A stretch of 64,000 nucleotides of DNA, from assembly GCA_023410875.1 (NCBI GenBank), contig JAEYPH010000014.1:1-64000 (forward strand), read 5' to 3'. The notes beneath the pieces were generated by a model. It saw only the letters and a list, made by a program, of their open reading frames with translations, did no database searches and was not told the origin of the DNA. The translations under genes and the position numbers were made by a program. This stretch comes from Bacillota bacterium. Its GTDB lineage: Bacteria > Bacillota > Clostridia > Christensenellales > UMGS416. Position 1 is the first letter of the stretch; each line of letters starts with the position of its first letter. Below, in pieces: positions 43,923 to 52,439 of this stretch.

Positions 43923-44148
43923 ACTGCTGCCCCCCAAACCAAGGTAACTCACAACCCATGCACCAATCAGGACGCCTTGAAAAATGGTCCAGAGTTGTCA
44001 AGCGCATCCTAATTATGTACCGCCTTCCTCTCATCTATACGCATGAGTTGCGGGCAATCGCCCGGCTCTCTCGATAAATCCTATTCATTTTTTAGAATGA
44101 AAAGAACAGCGGCACTGTGGAGTAAAAGAGGATAAACAGGCCGTTTTT

Positions 44149-46290
44149 TTATGCCCCGGCAGCATCCTGCGGAGTCAATATGCCTTCGGACAGGCTGTAG
44201 GCCGCGTCGAAGGTTTTCACGCCGTATTTGGCGAAGCGCACCTGCACCAGGCCGTCGTCGGCGCTCACGCCGATCACTTCCCCTGCCCCGAAGGAGCGGT
44301 GGCGCACGGCAGCGCCCAGGCCCAGCCCGACCACTGCCGCCGGGTGAGCGGCCCGCCTCCCGGCCAGCGCCGATGCGGCGCGGTCCAGCGCGCTCTTGGG
44401 CGGCAGCAGCTCTTTCAGGAAGCGCGAGGGCTGCACCCGCTCGCCGTGGATGCGGCTGGCTGACACCAGCTCCAGCGTATCCCGCGCGCGGGTCACGGCC
44501 ACGTAGAACAGGCGTCGCTCCTCCTCCAGCGCGTCGCCCTTGTCGTCGCCGGCCAGGGCGCGGGCCACCGGGAAGCGCCCCTCAAAGAGGTCCACGACGA
44601 TTACGGCGTCGAACTCCAGGCCCTTGGCGCTGTGCACGGTGGACAGCGTAACGGCGTCGCGGCTGCGGTTGGCCGCGGCGCGCTCGGCCAGCGGCCCCAG
44701 GGCGGCCACGCGCTCAAAGAGCTCGGCAAAGCTGCCCGTGCGCTCGGCGATGACCCGAAGGCTGTCGGCCCGATGCAGCAGGCTTTCGGCAAAGTATCCA
44801 TCTTTGCCGGCGCTGCGGCGCAGGTTGTCGGCATAGCCCACGTCGCCCAGCGCAAAGGCGATGGCCCGGCCCGGCGGCAGCTTGGCCAGGCGCTGGAACT
44901 TGCCCCGCAGAGCCCGCAGACGCTCCGGCGCGCTCTCGCGCAGGCCTTGGCACTTTAGCAGCGCCTCCCACACGTCGGCGCACGCGCCGGCGCGGGCTTC
45001 GGCGTCGTCCATCTGGGCACGGGTGATCCACGCCCCAAGCCGGTAATACACCGCCCGAAGGGAAGCGCAGTCGCAGGGATCCTGCGCCAGCCGCAGCATG
45101 GCCAGCAGGTCTCGCACGACCCAGTGCTCAAAGAAGGCCAGCCGGTGCTCGCGCACGCGAAAGGGGATGCCGGCGCGGTCCAGCGCGTCCATCAGCGGCA
45201 CGGCGGAGGCGTTCTCCCGGTACAGGATGGCAGCGCCGCCGGCGTGGGGCATGGCCTGCAGCCGGGCCACCACATGGGCGCACAGGTCGGCGCTGTCCGG
45301 CAGCATGGTGCGCGCGACGGGCGCGCCGCCGCCGCGGTTGCCGGCCATCGTCTTGGCATAGCGCCCACGGTTGTGGCCGATCAGCGCACCGGCGCTGCGG
45401 ATGATCTCGCCGGTGCTGCGGTAGTTGGTCTCCATGCGCAGCACCCGGCCCTCGGGATAGAACTTGCGGAAATCCAGCAGCCGCTGGGGGTTGGCGGCGC
45501 GAAACAGATAGATGCTCTGGTCCTCATCGCCGACCAGCGCCAGGTTGTTGCGCGGCGCGGCGATCAGCGCGATGATCTCGTGCTGCAGCGCCGAGGTGTC
45601 CTGGGCTTCGTCCACGTGGATGTGCTCGTAGCGCTGCCGCGCCGCCGCGAGCAGCTGCGGGCGCACCTTAAAGGCGGCCAGCGCCTTGTCCAGCATGTCG
45701 TCAAAGTCCATGCGGCCGTTCTCGTTCTTCCAGCGCTCATAGCCGTGGAACAGCGCCGGGAAGCCCTTGATGTCGTGGGGACCGGCCTCGATCTGCGCGT
45801 CGGTCCACAGCGCGTTCTTGACAAAGCCGATGCGGTTGGCCAACTCCTCCAGCAGGTCGTCGGTTAGATATTCACCGTTGTTCTGTTCGGCGTACAGGCC
45901 GCGCAGCAGCCGGGGCTTGTCCTCTTCCATGAGCCGGGGCACCTGGCGGCCCACCAGCGCGCCGTAGTCGCGTAGCACGCCGTAGCAGAAGCTGTGTATC
46001 GTGGAAAAGCGCGCACCCGGGGCCAGGCTGCCGAAGAGCTGCTCATAACGCGCCTCCATGTCCCGCTGGGCGGCCTTGTTGAAGGTCAGCGTCAGCACGC
46101 GCCGGGGGTCCACCCCGCGGCACAGGCACAGGTGGGCGCAGCGGCACACGACCACGGTGGTTTTGCCGCTGCCGGGCACGGCCAGCAGCAGCATCGGGCC
46201 GTCCCCATGGCGCACGGCCTCCCACTGCTGCGGGTTCAGGCTCAGGCCGTGGGTTTCCAGCAGATAGCGCTCAAATTGCAGTTCGTCCAT
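44149..46290 (-). CDS. UvrD/PcrA-type superfamily 1 DNA helicase
   Basis: A 713-residue helicase. Motif Q/I: NPQQWEAVRHGD and Walker A AVPGSGKTT near residue 38-46; motif II HVDEAQD near 226; motif III VGDEDQSIYLFRAA; motif IV METNYRSTGEI; motif V VHSAKGLEFDAVIVVDL; motif VI VAVTRARDTLEL. The C-terminal 55 residues (GAAVRHRSFGAGEVIGVSAD) form the tudor-like domain of PcrA that contacts RNA polymerase. No nuclease domain is present. The start is uncertain: the ATG at 46290 lies only 7 bases from a TATAAT and would be leaderless; an upstream ATG at 46317 overlaps the promoter. It acts in DNA repair or transcription-coupled processes. Confidence 0.9.
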   Translation of the reverse strand: MDELQFERYLLETHGLSLNPQQWEAVRHGDGPMLLLAVPGSGKTTVVVCRCAHLCLCRGVDPRRVLTLTFNKAAQRDMEARYEQLFGSLAPGARFSTIHSFCYGVLRDYGALVGRQVPRLMEEDKPRLLRGLYAEQNNGEYLTDDLLEELANRIGFVKNALWTDAQIEAGPHDIKGFPALFHGYERWKNENGRMDFDDMLDKALAAFKVRPQLLAAARQRYEHIHVDEAQDTSALQHEIIALIAAPRNNLALVGDEDQSIYLFRAANPQRLLDFRKFYPEGRVLRMETNYRSTGEIIRSAGALIGHNRGRYAKTMAGNRGGGAPVARTMLPDSADLCAHVVARLQAMPHAGGAAILYRENASAVPLMDALDRAGIPFRVREHRLAFFEHWVVRDLLAMLRLAQDPCDCASLRAVYYRLGAWITRAQMDDAEARAGACADVWEALLKCQGLRESAPERLRALRGKFQRLAKLPPGRAIAFALGDVGYADNLRRSAGKDGYFAESLLHRADSLRVIAERTGSFAELFERVAALGPLAERAAANRSRDAVTLSTVHSAKGLEFDAVIVVDLFEGRFPVARALAGDDKGDALEEERRLFYVAVTRARDTLELVSASRIHGERVQPSRFLKELLPPKSALDRAASALAGRRAAHPAAVVGLGLGAAVRHRSFGAGEVIGVSADDGLVQVRFAKYGVKTFDAAYSLSEGILTPQDAAGA

Positions 46291-46297
46291 GGGCCGT

Positions 46298-46303
46298 ATT
46301 ATA
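46298..46303 (-). promoter_or_regulatory. -10 box of the helicase gene
   Basis: A consensus TATAAT on the minus strand places the transcript start within about 2 bases of the ATG at 46290, implying a leaderless message. No clear -35 box. Confidence 0.4.
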
Positions 46304-46338
46304 TCATAGATCATCAACCGCAGCGCCTGCCGCCGTGG

Positions 46339-46344
46339 TATACT
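46339..46344 (+). promoter_or_regulatory. Extended -10 promoter of the URO-D/tadA operon
   Basis: TGG-TATACT, about 42 bases before the start at 46387, back to back with the helicase -10 box. Confidence 0.45.
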
Positions 46345-46386
46345 CTAGGCTGAATCCAAACGAATGCAAACGTAGGGGGTAGCGGG

Positions 46387-47442
46387 ATGTCTTTTCAGGA
46401 TGGCATGATGGCGCTGCGGCTGCAGATGCCCGAACGGGTGCCGCGCACCGAATATTCCGCCGAGGGCCATTGGCCGCTGATTGCTGCGGTCACTGGCATC
46501 GCCGTGGACGAGCACAGCGATGAGCGCATTCGAAAGCAGGCTTCCCTTGCCTTTCAGAAGGCGTGGAATTACGACTTCCTGTGGGGCATCGCCATAGGCT
46601 CCGAGACGCTGCAGGCCCGGCACACGAACATGGGCCACGCCGTGTACGCCGCCGGTGGCGTGGATTGGGACGAAAAGCTGGCCGAGGGCTTCACCGACCC
46701 CGAGGAGGTCTTCGCGCTGGACCTGGAGGCGGTCTATCCCCGGCCCGGCCACGACGAGCTGGTCGCGCGCTTTGAGCGCCACTGGAACGAGCAGCGCGCC
46801 GACCACGACGCCGTACCCACGACCGGCGTGTTTATCACGCTGATGAGCGGCCTCATCGACATGCTGGGCTGGAACATGCTGCTGACCTGCGCCGGGGAGG
46901 ACCAGCAGCGCTTTGGCGAGCTGGCCCTGCGTTATGCCCGCTGGGTGCGCCCGTTCTTAGAGGCTCTGGCGGATAGCAAAGTGCCCACGGTCATGGTGCA
47001 TGACGACATCGTGTGGACCAGCGGGCCTTTCCTGAACCCGGCGTGGTACCGGCAGTATCTGTTCCCGGCCACGGCCGATCTGCTCTCGCCGCTGCGGGAG
47101 GCCGGCAAGATCATTGCCTACACGTCCGACGGCGACTACACGATGTTCATCGACGACATCGCCGCCTGCGGCGTCAGCGGCTTTGTGCTGGAGCCGCTGA
47201 CCGACATGAAGGCGATTGCCGAGCGCTATGGCCGCACCCATTTCTTCATCGGCAACGCCGACACCCGCGTGCTGCTGCGCGGCGACCGCGACGCCATCCG
47301 CGCCGAGGTGGAGCGCTGCATGGCCATCGGCAAGAGCTGCCCGGGCTTCTTCATGGCCGTGGGCAACCACATCCCCAGCAACACGCCGGTGGACGCGGCG
47401 CTCTATTACAACGAGTGCTATGAAAAGCTGTCTCGCCGATGA
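46387..47442 (+). CDS. URO-D family protein without zinc ligands
   Basis: A 351-residue URO-D superfamily barrel (NYDFLWGIAIGSETLQAR, VMVHDDIVWTSGPFLNPAWY, IIAYTSDGDYTMFIDDIAAC, IPSNTPVDAALYYNE). At the place where methyltransferases of the family carry H-x-C it reads YTSDGD, and near the C-terminus GNHIPSNTP has no Cys. It therefore lacks the zinc site present in the protein at 11044, and it is not HemE-like in its N-terminus. The function is unknown. GGGGGTAGCGGG precedes the ATG. Its stop overlaps the tadA start (ATGA), so the two genes are translationally coupled. Confidence 0.7.
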   Translation: MSFQDGMMALRLQMPERVPRTEYSAEGHWPLIAAVTGIAVDEHSDERIRKQASLAFQKAWNYDFLWGIAIGSETLQARHTNMGHAVYAAGGVDWDEKLAEGFTDPEEVFALDLEAVYPRPGHDELVARFERHWNEQRADHDAVPTTGVFITLMSGLIDMLGWNMLLTCAGEDQQRFGELALRYARWVRPFLEALADSKVPTVMVHDDIVWTSGPFLNPAWYRQYLFPATADLLSPLREAGKIIAYTSDGDYTMFIDDIAACGVSGFVLEPLTDMKAIAERYGRTHFFIGNADTRVLLRGDRDAIRAEVERCMAIGKSCPGFFMAVGNHIPSNTPVDAALYYNECYEKLSRR

Positions 47443-47915
47443 GCCAACCCGTGGATGTGCAAAGAGAGATGCATGAGCGCTTCATGGCCGAGGCACTGGC
47501 CGAGGCCCGTGCCGCAGCCCTTCGGGGCGAGGTTCCCGTGGGCGCCGTCATCGTGCGCGAAGGGCGCATCATCGCCCGGGCCGGCAACCGCCGCGAGGAG
47601 CGGGGGGACCCGACGGCCCACGCCGAGATCGACGCGCTGCGCGCGGCGGCGGCGGCCCTGGGCGGGTGGTATCTGCACGGCTGTACGCTGTATGTCACGC
47701 TGGAGCCCTGCCCCATGTGCGCCGGGGCCATCCTGCAGGCGCGGCTGGCGACGGTCGTCTTTGGCGCTTATGACGTCAAGGCCGGCTGCTGCGGCTCGCT
47801 CTACAACCTGCCGGAGGACGCGCGCTTCCCCCACCGCGCGGCGGTCACCGGCGGCGTGCTGGCGGCGCAATGCGCCGCCGAGCTCAGCGCGTTCTTCAAG
47901 AAAAAGAGAGGTTAA
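47439..47915 (+). CDS. tadA: tRNA-specific adenosine deaminase
   Basis: A 158-residue zinc deaminase that converts A34 to inosine in tRNA-Arg(ACG), essential for reading CGN codons. The active site is complete: HAEIDAL with the zinc His near 61 and the proton-shuttling Glu, and PCPMCAGAI with the two zinc Cys near 91 and 94. Length and motifs fit TadA rather than cytosine or guanine deaminases. Its start overlaps the URO-D stop by 4 bases. The substrate tRNA-Arg(ACG) gene is in this same window at 62150-62226. Its 3' end overlaps the convergent HD gene by 4 bases. Confidence 0.93.
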   Translation: MSQPVDVQREMHERFMAEALAEARAAALRGEVPVGAVIVREGRIIARAGNRREERGDPTAHAEIDALRAAAAALGGWYLHGCTLYVTLEPCPMCAGAILQARLATVVFGAYDVKAGCCGSLYNLPEDARFPHRAAVTGGVLAAQCAAELSAFFKKKRG

Positions 47916-48592
47916 TCTGTAATAAGTTTCGCCAGAAGTGCGTGGCCGCCCTCGTGGCAGCCGCGCACTTCTGCCAGCATGTCGCGGTAGAAGGCCTCGG
48001 CGGTGGCCCGGCGGGCCGTGGCCAGCTGCCGCCCGCGGTCGGTCAGCATGCCGTCATACACCTTGCACAGCTTGAAGCGGTATTCGTGGAACAGCGAGGG
48101 TTTCCGGGTGCCGCTGCCGTCTTCCACATGGCCGTGCTCATCCACCGTATACAACGGCTGGCCGTAGTGGCCCTTGTAGAGCAGCGTGCGGGCGATGCCC
48201 AGCGCGCCGGCGGCGTCCAGCTTGTCGGCGTCGAAGAGGATTTTGGCCTCGATGCTCACGGGTGGGTTGCCGCTGCGGTAGCGGTGGGTCGCGATGCAGC
48301 CGCGCACATGTTCGCAATCCGCTTCGCTCCAGCCGATGGAGAGCAGAAAGTCATAGGCCATCACGCTTCCGGCCTGGGCGTGGCACACATCATGGCGGCT
48401 GCCCTCCAGGTCCCGGGCCACGTCGTGCAGCAGGCACGCGGCGATCAGGATGTCCATGTTCACGCCCGGCTCGCAGGCCGCGATGTCCAGCGCGGCGTAG
48501 AGCACGCGGTCGATGTGCTGGCGGTCATGGGCGCTGTCCTTGAGGTGCTGACGTAAAAAAGCTTCGATGCGTTCAAATGTCGCTCGGTTCAT
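47912..48592 (-). CDS. HD-domain phosphohydrolase
   Basis: A 226-residue HD-superfamily metal hydrolase. The metal ligands read HDRQHIDRVL (first His), ACLLHDVARDLEG (the HD doublet), then HAQAGSVMAYDFL and CIATHRYRSG, with ILFDADKLDAAGALG supplying the distal Asp. This order matches the YpgQ/YedJ-like uncharacterised hydrolases that act on nucleotides. It converges on tadA with a 4-base overlap, and follows the DnaC-like gene (27-base gap) on the same strand. Confidence 0.85.
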   Translation of the reverse strand: MNRATFERIEAFLRQHLKDSAHDRQHIDRVLYAALDIAACEPGVNMDILIAACLLHDVARDLEGSRHDVCHAQAGSVMAYDFLLSIGWSEADCEHVRGCIATHRYRSGNPPVSIEAKILFDADKLDAAGALGIARTLLYKGHYGQPLYTVDEHGHVEDGSGTRKPSLFHEYRFKLCKVYDGMLTDRGRQLATARRATAEAFYRDMLAEVRGCHEGGHALLAKLITD

Positions 48593-48618
48593 ACAATCTC
48601 CTTTAAAAATGGCCCGAT

Positions 48619-49536
48619 TTAGCCCCGTCTTAAATCCACGCCCTCAAATTCATAGATTTTTGTCGTCCGCATGTCCGTCAGGCGGGAGAACAGGCGCTCG
48701 CCGTATCGGCGCATGATCTCCTCGGGGCGCAGGTTTGTGGAGATCAAAAAAGGTTTGCCCTGCTGGGCGCGCTCGTTGAATAGATTGGTCAGCGACGCGA
48801 TGGTGACCTTGTTGAGCAGCGGCTCCACGCCCAGGTCGTCCAGCGCCAACAGGTCGCATTCAAACAGGCTGTCGGGGTCGGCCCGCTCGAACATCGCTTT
48901 GGCCATGATGTCGTTGACGCGGAAGGCCGTGGAGCGCACGACCCAAAAACCCCGCTCGATCAGGCGGCGGGCGATGCAATCCAGCATGTAGGTCTTGCCC
49001 ACGCCGCTCATGCCGTAGAACAGCCGGTTGACCGCCTGGTTGTCGGGGAAGCGCTCGGCGTAATCGGCGCAGGCGTCGCGCAGGCGCTTCATGTAGCCGC
49101 GCACCGGCAGGCCGTTGCCGGCGCGGATGTTATCCGGGAAGATGGACAGATCAAACCGGTCGAAACTGGGTCCGTCCTCGGCGATGCCGGCGTCGCTGAA
49201 CATGCGCCGGGCCACCTCGTTGCGCACGCACGCGCACAAGGTCCCGTCTGCATAGCCGGTGTCGGTGCAGCGGGGGCAATCGATGGGCACGGTGAAGTAA
49301 TCCTCCGGCAAACCCTGCTCACGCAGCCAGGTGGATACCAGGGCAGGCCGGCTGGCAAGCAGGCGGTGGTAGGCCTCGCGGTCGCGCAGCGCGGCGCGGG
49401 CCAGGGCGCTGTCCAGCTCGCGGATGGCCGGGCACTCCCGGCGCATCTGCGCCTCGCGCTCGGCTGCCTGGGCCTGTCGCAGCGAGCGGCGGCTTTTCCA
49501 TTCTTCCAATACGTTTTCGGTGTAGTTCTCGGGCAT
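48619..49536 (-). CDS. DnaC/DnaI-like replicative helicase loader
   Basis: A 305-residue AAA+ ATPase of the DnaC/DnaI group. The N-terminal part has a zinc-binding Cys cluster (CPRCTDTG, LCACV) near residue 87-102, as in DnaI; Walker A GMSGVGKT is near 175; Walker B reads LLALDDLGVEP; sensor 1 is ISTNLRPEE. It should load the replicative helicase. I use the ATG at 49536 with GAGGAG just upstream; the ATG at 49563 is at the edge of the repeat element. The upstream neighbour is a DnaD-like gene, the expected primosome partner. Confidence 0.85.
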   Translation of the reverse strand: MPENYTENVLEEWKSRRSLRQAQAAEREAQMRRECPAIRELDSALARAALRDREAYHRLLASRPALVSTWLREQGLPEDYFTVPIDCPRCTDTGYADGTLCACVRNEVARRMFSDAGIAEDGPSFDRFDLSIFPDNIRAGNGLPVRGYMKRLRDACADYAERFPDNQAVNRLFYGMSGVGKTYMLDCIARRLIERGFWVVRSTAFRVNDIMAKAMFERADPDSLFECDLLALDDLGVEPLLNKVTIASLTNLFNERAQQGKPFLISTNLRPEEIMRRYGERLFSRLTDMRTTKIYEFEGVDLRRG

Positions 49537-49567
49537 GGGCTCCTCGATTTTCGGTCGATGCATCTCA

Positions 49568-49658
49568 GGGGATTCTTCGGTCGCGGTGCTCCCTCAGAAT
49601 GACAGCCGGAGGGGCGAACCTCCCGTTTTGTCATTCTGAGCGAAGCGAAGAATCTCCC
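49568..49658. repeat. Palindromic repeat (CATTCTGAG type)
   Basis: The left arm GGATTCTTCGG...CTCAGAATGACA and right arm TGTCATTCTGAGCGAAGCGAAGAATC form an imperfect palindrome around a GC-rich centre that itself can pair (GGAGGGG...CCTCCC). The wording is that of a widespread dispersed bacterial repeat. It lies between the DnaD-like and DnaC-like genes and could fold in their shared transcript. Confidence 0.8.
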
Positions 49659-49697
49659 ATGGCTCTATTCTTTCGGTACGTGAGACGGTGCAAGTTG

Positions 49698-51176
49698 CTA
49701 CAGGTCGTCCACGTCGCTCTTCATGCGGCTGAAATCCTCTTGGGTATAGGTGCGCTGGCCGGCATAGTCCCGCTCGGCGAAGTCCGCCGGGCCGGTTTTT
49801 GTACCACCGGTCGTGGCCGCATCCAGCGCCTGGGCCTGCTGGCGTGTCTGCACGCCCTTCTCCCGCCAGTTCTGCAGCAGGCGGTTCATCATGGCCAGCG
49901 GACGCTCGGCCACGGCGGAGCGCTCGGCGGCATAATCGATGACGTCGGCGTTGATGGACCATTCATGGGTGAAGCGCTCATAGGCCGAAAGCTCGCCGGC
50001 GGTGGGCGCGCGGCTGTGGCCCCACTGGGCCAGCCAGCGGCGCACGGCTCGGGCGGCGGCGCCGTCGCGCTCGCTGCGCAGCATCAGCGCGTCGTCGTCC
50101 ACGGCGCCTTCCTGCAGCCATTTGTCCAGCCGGGCTTTGAGGTCTGCCAGTGTGCTGCGGCCTTCCAGCGACAGCATGCGCGCCGCCAGCTCCACACCCC
50201 ATTGGGAGAAGCCCTGCGACGTGTAGTGCTCCAATATCCGCGCCAACTCCGCCGCCGTGGAGGAGGTCTCCCGCATGCCCAGCGCCCGGGCGATGGCGCG
50301 CTCGGCGTCGCGGGCGCGCTTGCGCAGCTCGAAGGCCGCACCGGCCTGCTCTGCGCTGTGGGCGCCGCGCTCATGCAGCGACGTAAGCACCGTGTCCAGG
50401 TATTTGAAGTTGGGATTGGCTACGCCGGTCATGTCGGCGCAGGCCACGCCGATGGCGTCCTCGGTGAAGCCCCAGCTGTCGGTCCACTTGCGCCACAGCG
50501 CCAGCTCGTCGGCGGTGGGCAGGCGCTTTAAGTTCCATCGGGTCAGGACGCGAGCGGCCCCGCTGTTGGCGGCGTCGGCGGCGCTCAGGTGCGCCTCCAT
50601 GTCCTCCAGCGACGTGATGCCCTTGCGGGACAGGTCCTGAGCCATGGCGTCGATGTATTTGAAGCTGACCTTGGGACCCTTGCGGTCGATGCAGTACTGT
50701 ATCATCAGCACGATGGCCTCGGGGTCGAAGCCCAGCGCCGTGTACCAGTCGTTGATGCGGCTGTATTCGGCGGTGACCAGCACCCGCGAGCCGGAAAACA
50801 CGCTCTGCACGTGCTGCACGAGATCGGCGAACAGGCGCTCCCGCTCGGGCTCCTTGGCCTGGGTGCCGCACAGGAACTTGCGCTTGAGGTTAACGTACTC
50901 CACCTGCAGCGGCTGCTGGGACACGACGTTGACCAGGCCCAGCTGCTCCCAATAGGCGAAGGCGGCGCGCACGGCCTCATCGCTCTGGTGCAGCGCCTGG
51001 GCCAGGTCCTGGGCGCTCTGGTCCTGCCCGTCGCCCTGGTAGCACAGCATCAGCCCGTAGACATAGGCCTTCACGAACTCGCCCGGCGCGCTGGCCATGT
51101 AGTTCTCAATGAACAGGTTTTCCAGCGGCGTCACGTCGAACTGAGACCCGCCTGGGGCAAAGCGGCTGATGGGCAT
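49698..51176 (-). CDS. DnaD-domain replication protein with repeated C-terminal domains
   Basis: A 492-residue protein. Residues 1-110 are a DnaD/DnaB-like winged-helix N-terminus (VTPLENLFIENYMASAPGEF, QLGLVNVVSQQPLQVEYVNL). Several copies of the DnaB_2 (DDBH2) module follow, seen in RINDWYTALGFDPEAIVLMI...SFKYIDAMAQDLSRKGI, ELALWRKWTDSWGFTEDAIG...FKYLDTVLTSLHERG, a divergent copy at ELARILEHYTSQGFSQWG, and ELSAYERFTHEWSINADVID...MNRLLQNWREKGV. Up to four units exceeds the one or two usual in DnaD and DnaB. It ends QEDFSRMKSDVDDL. It should act with the DnaC/DnaI-like loader at 48619 in replication initiation or restart. GGAGGAAC-like GAGGAA precedes the ATG. Confidence 0.8.
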   Translation of the reverse strand: MPISRFAPGGSQFDVTPLENLFIENYMASAPGEFVKAYVYGLMLCYQGDGQDQSAQDLAQALHQSDEAVRAAFAYWEQLGLVNVVSQQPLQVEYVNLKRKFLCGTQAKEPERERLFADLVQHVQSVFSGSRVLVTAEYSRINDWYTALGFDPEAIVLMIQYCIDRKGPKVSFKYIDAMAQDLSRKGITSLEDMEAHLSAADAANSGAARVLTRWNLKRLPTADELALWRKWTDSWGFTEDAIGVACADMTGVANPNFKYLDTVLTSLHERGAHSAEQAGAAFELRKRARDAERAIARALGMRETSSTAAELARILEHYTSQGFSQWGVELAARMLSLEGRSTLADLKARLDKWLQEGAVDDDALMLRSERDGAAARAVRRWLAQWGHSRAPTAGELSAYERFTHEWSINADVIDYAAERSAVAERPLAMMNRLLQNWREKGVQTRQQAQALDAATTGGTKTGPADFAERDYAGQRTYTQEDFSRMKSDVDDL

Positions 51177-51199
51177 CGTGTTCCTCGAATCGGATTGTT

Positions 51200-51205
51200 A
51201 GTATA
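51200..51205 (-). promoter_or_regulatory. -10 box of the DnaD-like gene
   Basis: TATACT on the minus strand, about 24 bases before the start at 51176. No convincing -35 box. Confidence 0.35.
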
Positions 51206-51304
51206 TAGATGATAGCACACGGCACCGGGGTTTGCTACTGGTACCAGCACTGCACAGACATTCCCATAGATTTACATTGCCTGGGAAATGATATATACAA
51301 ACAA

Positions 51305-51331
51305 GCACCCCGCCCGAAAAACGGACGGGGT
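51305..51331 (-). terminator. Terminator behind the coiled-coil gene
   Basis: On the minus strand CACCCCGTCCG pairs with CGGGCGGGGTG around a TTTTT loop, followed by CTTGTTTGT. It lies 37 bases past the stop at 51368. A short direct repeat (GATGAGTATGGAAGG twice) lies between stop and hairpin. Confidence 0.65.
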
Positions 51332-51367
51332 GAGTATGGAAGGGATGAGTATGGAAGGGATGAAGGG

Positions 51368-51934
51368 TCACTTCACCAGCGCCACCATCTCCTTGAGCAG
51401 CGCGTTGATCTGCATCAGCTTGTCCTTGCGGTCGGCCCGTATGGCGTAGATGCCGTCATAGAGGCTGTTGAGCTTCTCCAGGTCCTTGGCCTTCACGGCG
51501 GCCTTGATGTCGTCTTTCTGGTCCTTGACGGCCCCCTTGGTGGTCTTGATGTCCGCGGCCAGCGCTTTGATGGCGGCGCTCTTGGCCTTCAGTGCGTCCA
51601 GCGTCTGCTGGGGCAGTGCGGCGCCGCTGTCCTGCACGGCCTTCATGGCGGCCTTAAGCGCGGCGCGCAAGCTGTTATTCTCCTGTTTCAAGGAGAGATT
51701 GGCCTGCCGGTTGTTCAGCAACTGGATGCGCTTTTCCAGCAGCGCGGCCCGCAGGGTGGCGTTGGCCGTGTGCTTCTCGGCCAGATCTTTCTTCTTTTCT
51801 TCGATCTGCTGGCGCTTCTCTTCGATCTTCTTCTGCCGGTCGGTCGGTTGGGTGTTGGCAGGTTTGGCCAGCGCCACTGTGGCCATGGAGCCGGCGATCA
51901 GCGCGGCCATCAGCAGGGTTGCGAGTTTCTTCAT
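51368..51934 (-). CDS. Secreted coiled-coil protein
   Basis: A 188-residue protein of no family I can name. A signal peptide (MKKLATLLMAALIAGSMATVALA) is cleaved near residue 23. The mature part is almost wholly helical, rich in Lys, Ala, Gln and Glu with heptad patterns (KIEEKRQQIEEKKKDLAEKH, KLNSLYDGIYAIRADRKDKL), like Spy/OmpH-type envelope proteins in general architecture only. AAAGGTG precedes the ATG at 51934. It follows the small lipoprotein gene by 19 bases and is divergent from a two-component system, so regulation by that system is plausible but unproven. Confidence 0.65.
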   Translation of the reverse strand: MKKLATLLMAALIAGSMATVALAKPANTQPTDRQKKIEEKRQQIEEKKKDLAEKHTANATLRAALLEKRIQLLNNRQANLSLKQENNSLRAALKAAMKAVQDSGAALPQQTLDALKAKSAAIKALAADIKTTKGAVKDQKDDIKAAVKAKDLEKLNSLYDGIYAIRADRKDKLMQINALLKEMVALVK

Positions 51935-51953
51935 GAGGTCCACACCTTTCTGT

Positions 51954-52289
51954 TTAGTCGATATCGGGGATGATCAGGTCGCCTTCGGACACGTCGTCCA
52001 GGCCGTCCAGCGTATTGTCCAGATCGTCCAGAATGTCGTTCAGTTCGTCAAGCTGCGCGCTGCCATCGGCCTGAACGGCAGGGGTGGGCGTTGCTGTGGG
52101 GGTGGCCGTTGTTGCGGTTTTGGTTGTGGCGGCGGGTTGGGTCACGGGTGCATTGGTAACTGGAGCCGTCGTCGTTATGGCGGCGCTGGTCGGCACGGCG
52201 CTTGGCCGGTCAACGGCTTCGGGGGCGCGGCACCCGGCCAGCGCCGCAACCAACGCCGCCGCGGCCAGCACGGGCAAGGCTGCTTTCAA
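51954..52289 (-). CDS. Small Thr/Ala-rich lipoprotein
   Basis: A 111-residue lipoprotein. The start is TTG at 52289, supported by GGAGGTGA 4 bases upstream. The signal peptide ends in the lipobox LAGC near residue 20. A long Thr/Ala/Pro-rich wall-spanning linker (about 25-75) follows, then an acidic tail (LDELNDILDDLDNTLDGLDD) that could bind cations or a basic partner. The downstream product at 51368 is highly basic and secreted, so the two may interact outside the membrane; this is inference. Confidence 0.65.
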   Translation of the reverse strand: MKAALPVLAAAALVAALAGCRAPEAVDRPSAVPTSAAITTTAPVTNAPVTQPAATTKTATTATPTATPTPAVQADGSAQLDELNDILDDLDNTLDGLDDVSEGDLIIPDID

Positions 52290-52310
52290 GGGATCACCTC
52301 CGATGGCATG

Positions 52311-52340
52311 AGTATAGCGGAGGCTGCTCGCGCAAAACAA
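52311..52340 (-). promoter_or_regulatory. Promoter of the lipoprotein/coiled-coil operon
   Basis: TTGTTT and TATACT on the minus strand with an 18-base spacer, about 22 bases before the TTG start. Confidence 0.5.
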
Positions 52341-52405
52341 CGGCGCAACTGTGGCAAAACTGCGGCAAGTGTGGCCGTTCTGCGCGGAGATTGCGGGCAA
52401 AATGA

Positions 52406-52411
52406 TATAAT
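52406..52411 (+). promoter_or_regulatory. Extended -10 promoter of the OmpR-type system
   Basis: TGA-TATAAT, about 28 bases before the response regulator start; no -35 match. Confidence 0.5.
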
Positions 52412-52439
52412 GGGTGCAACAAAACGTGAAGGGTATCCA

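Noticed and set aside
51328..51364. Short direct repeat GATGAGTATGGAAGG as a regulator site
   Set aside because: It lies past the stop of the leftward gene between stop and terminator, where slippage duplication is the simpler reading.
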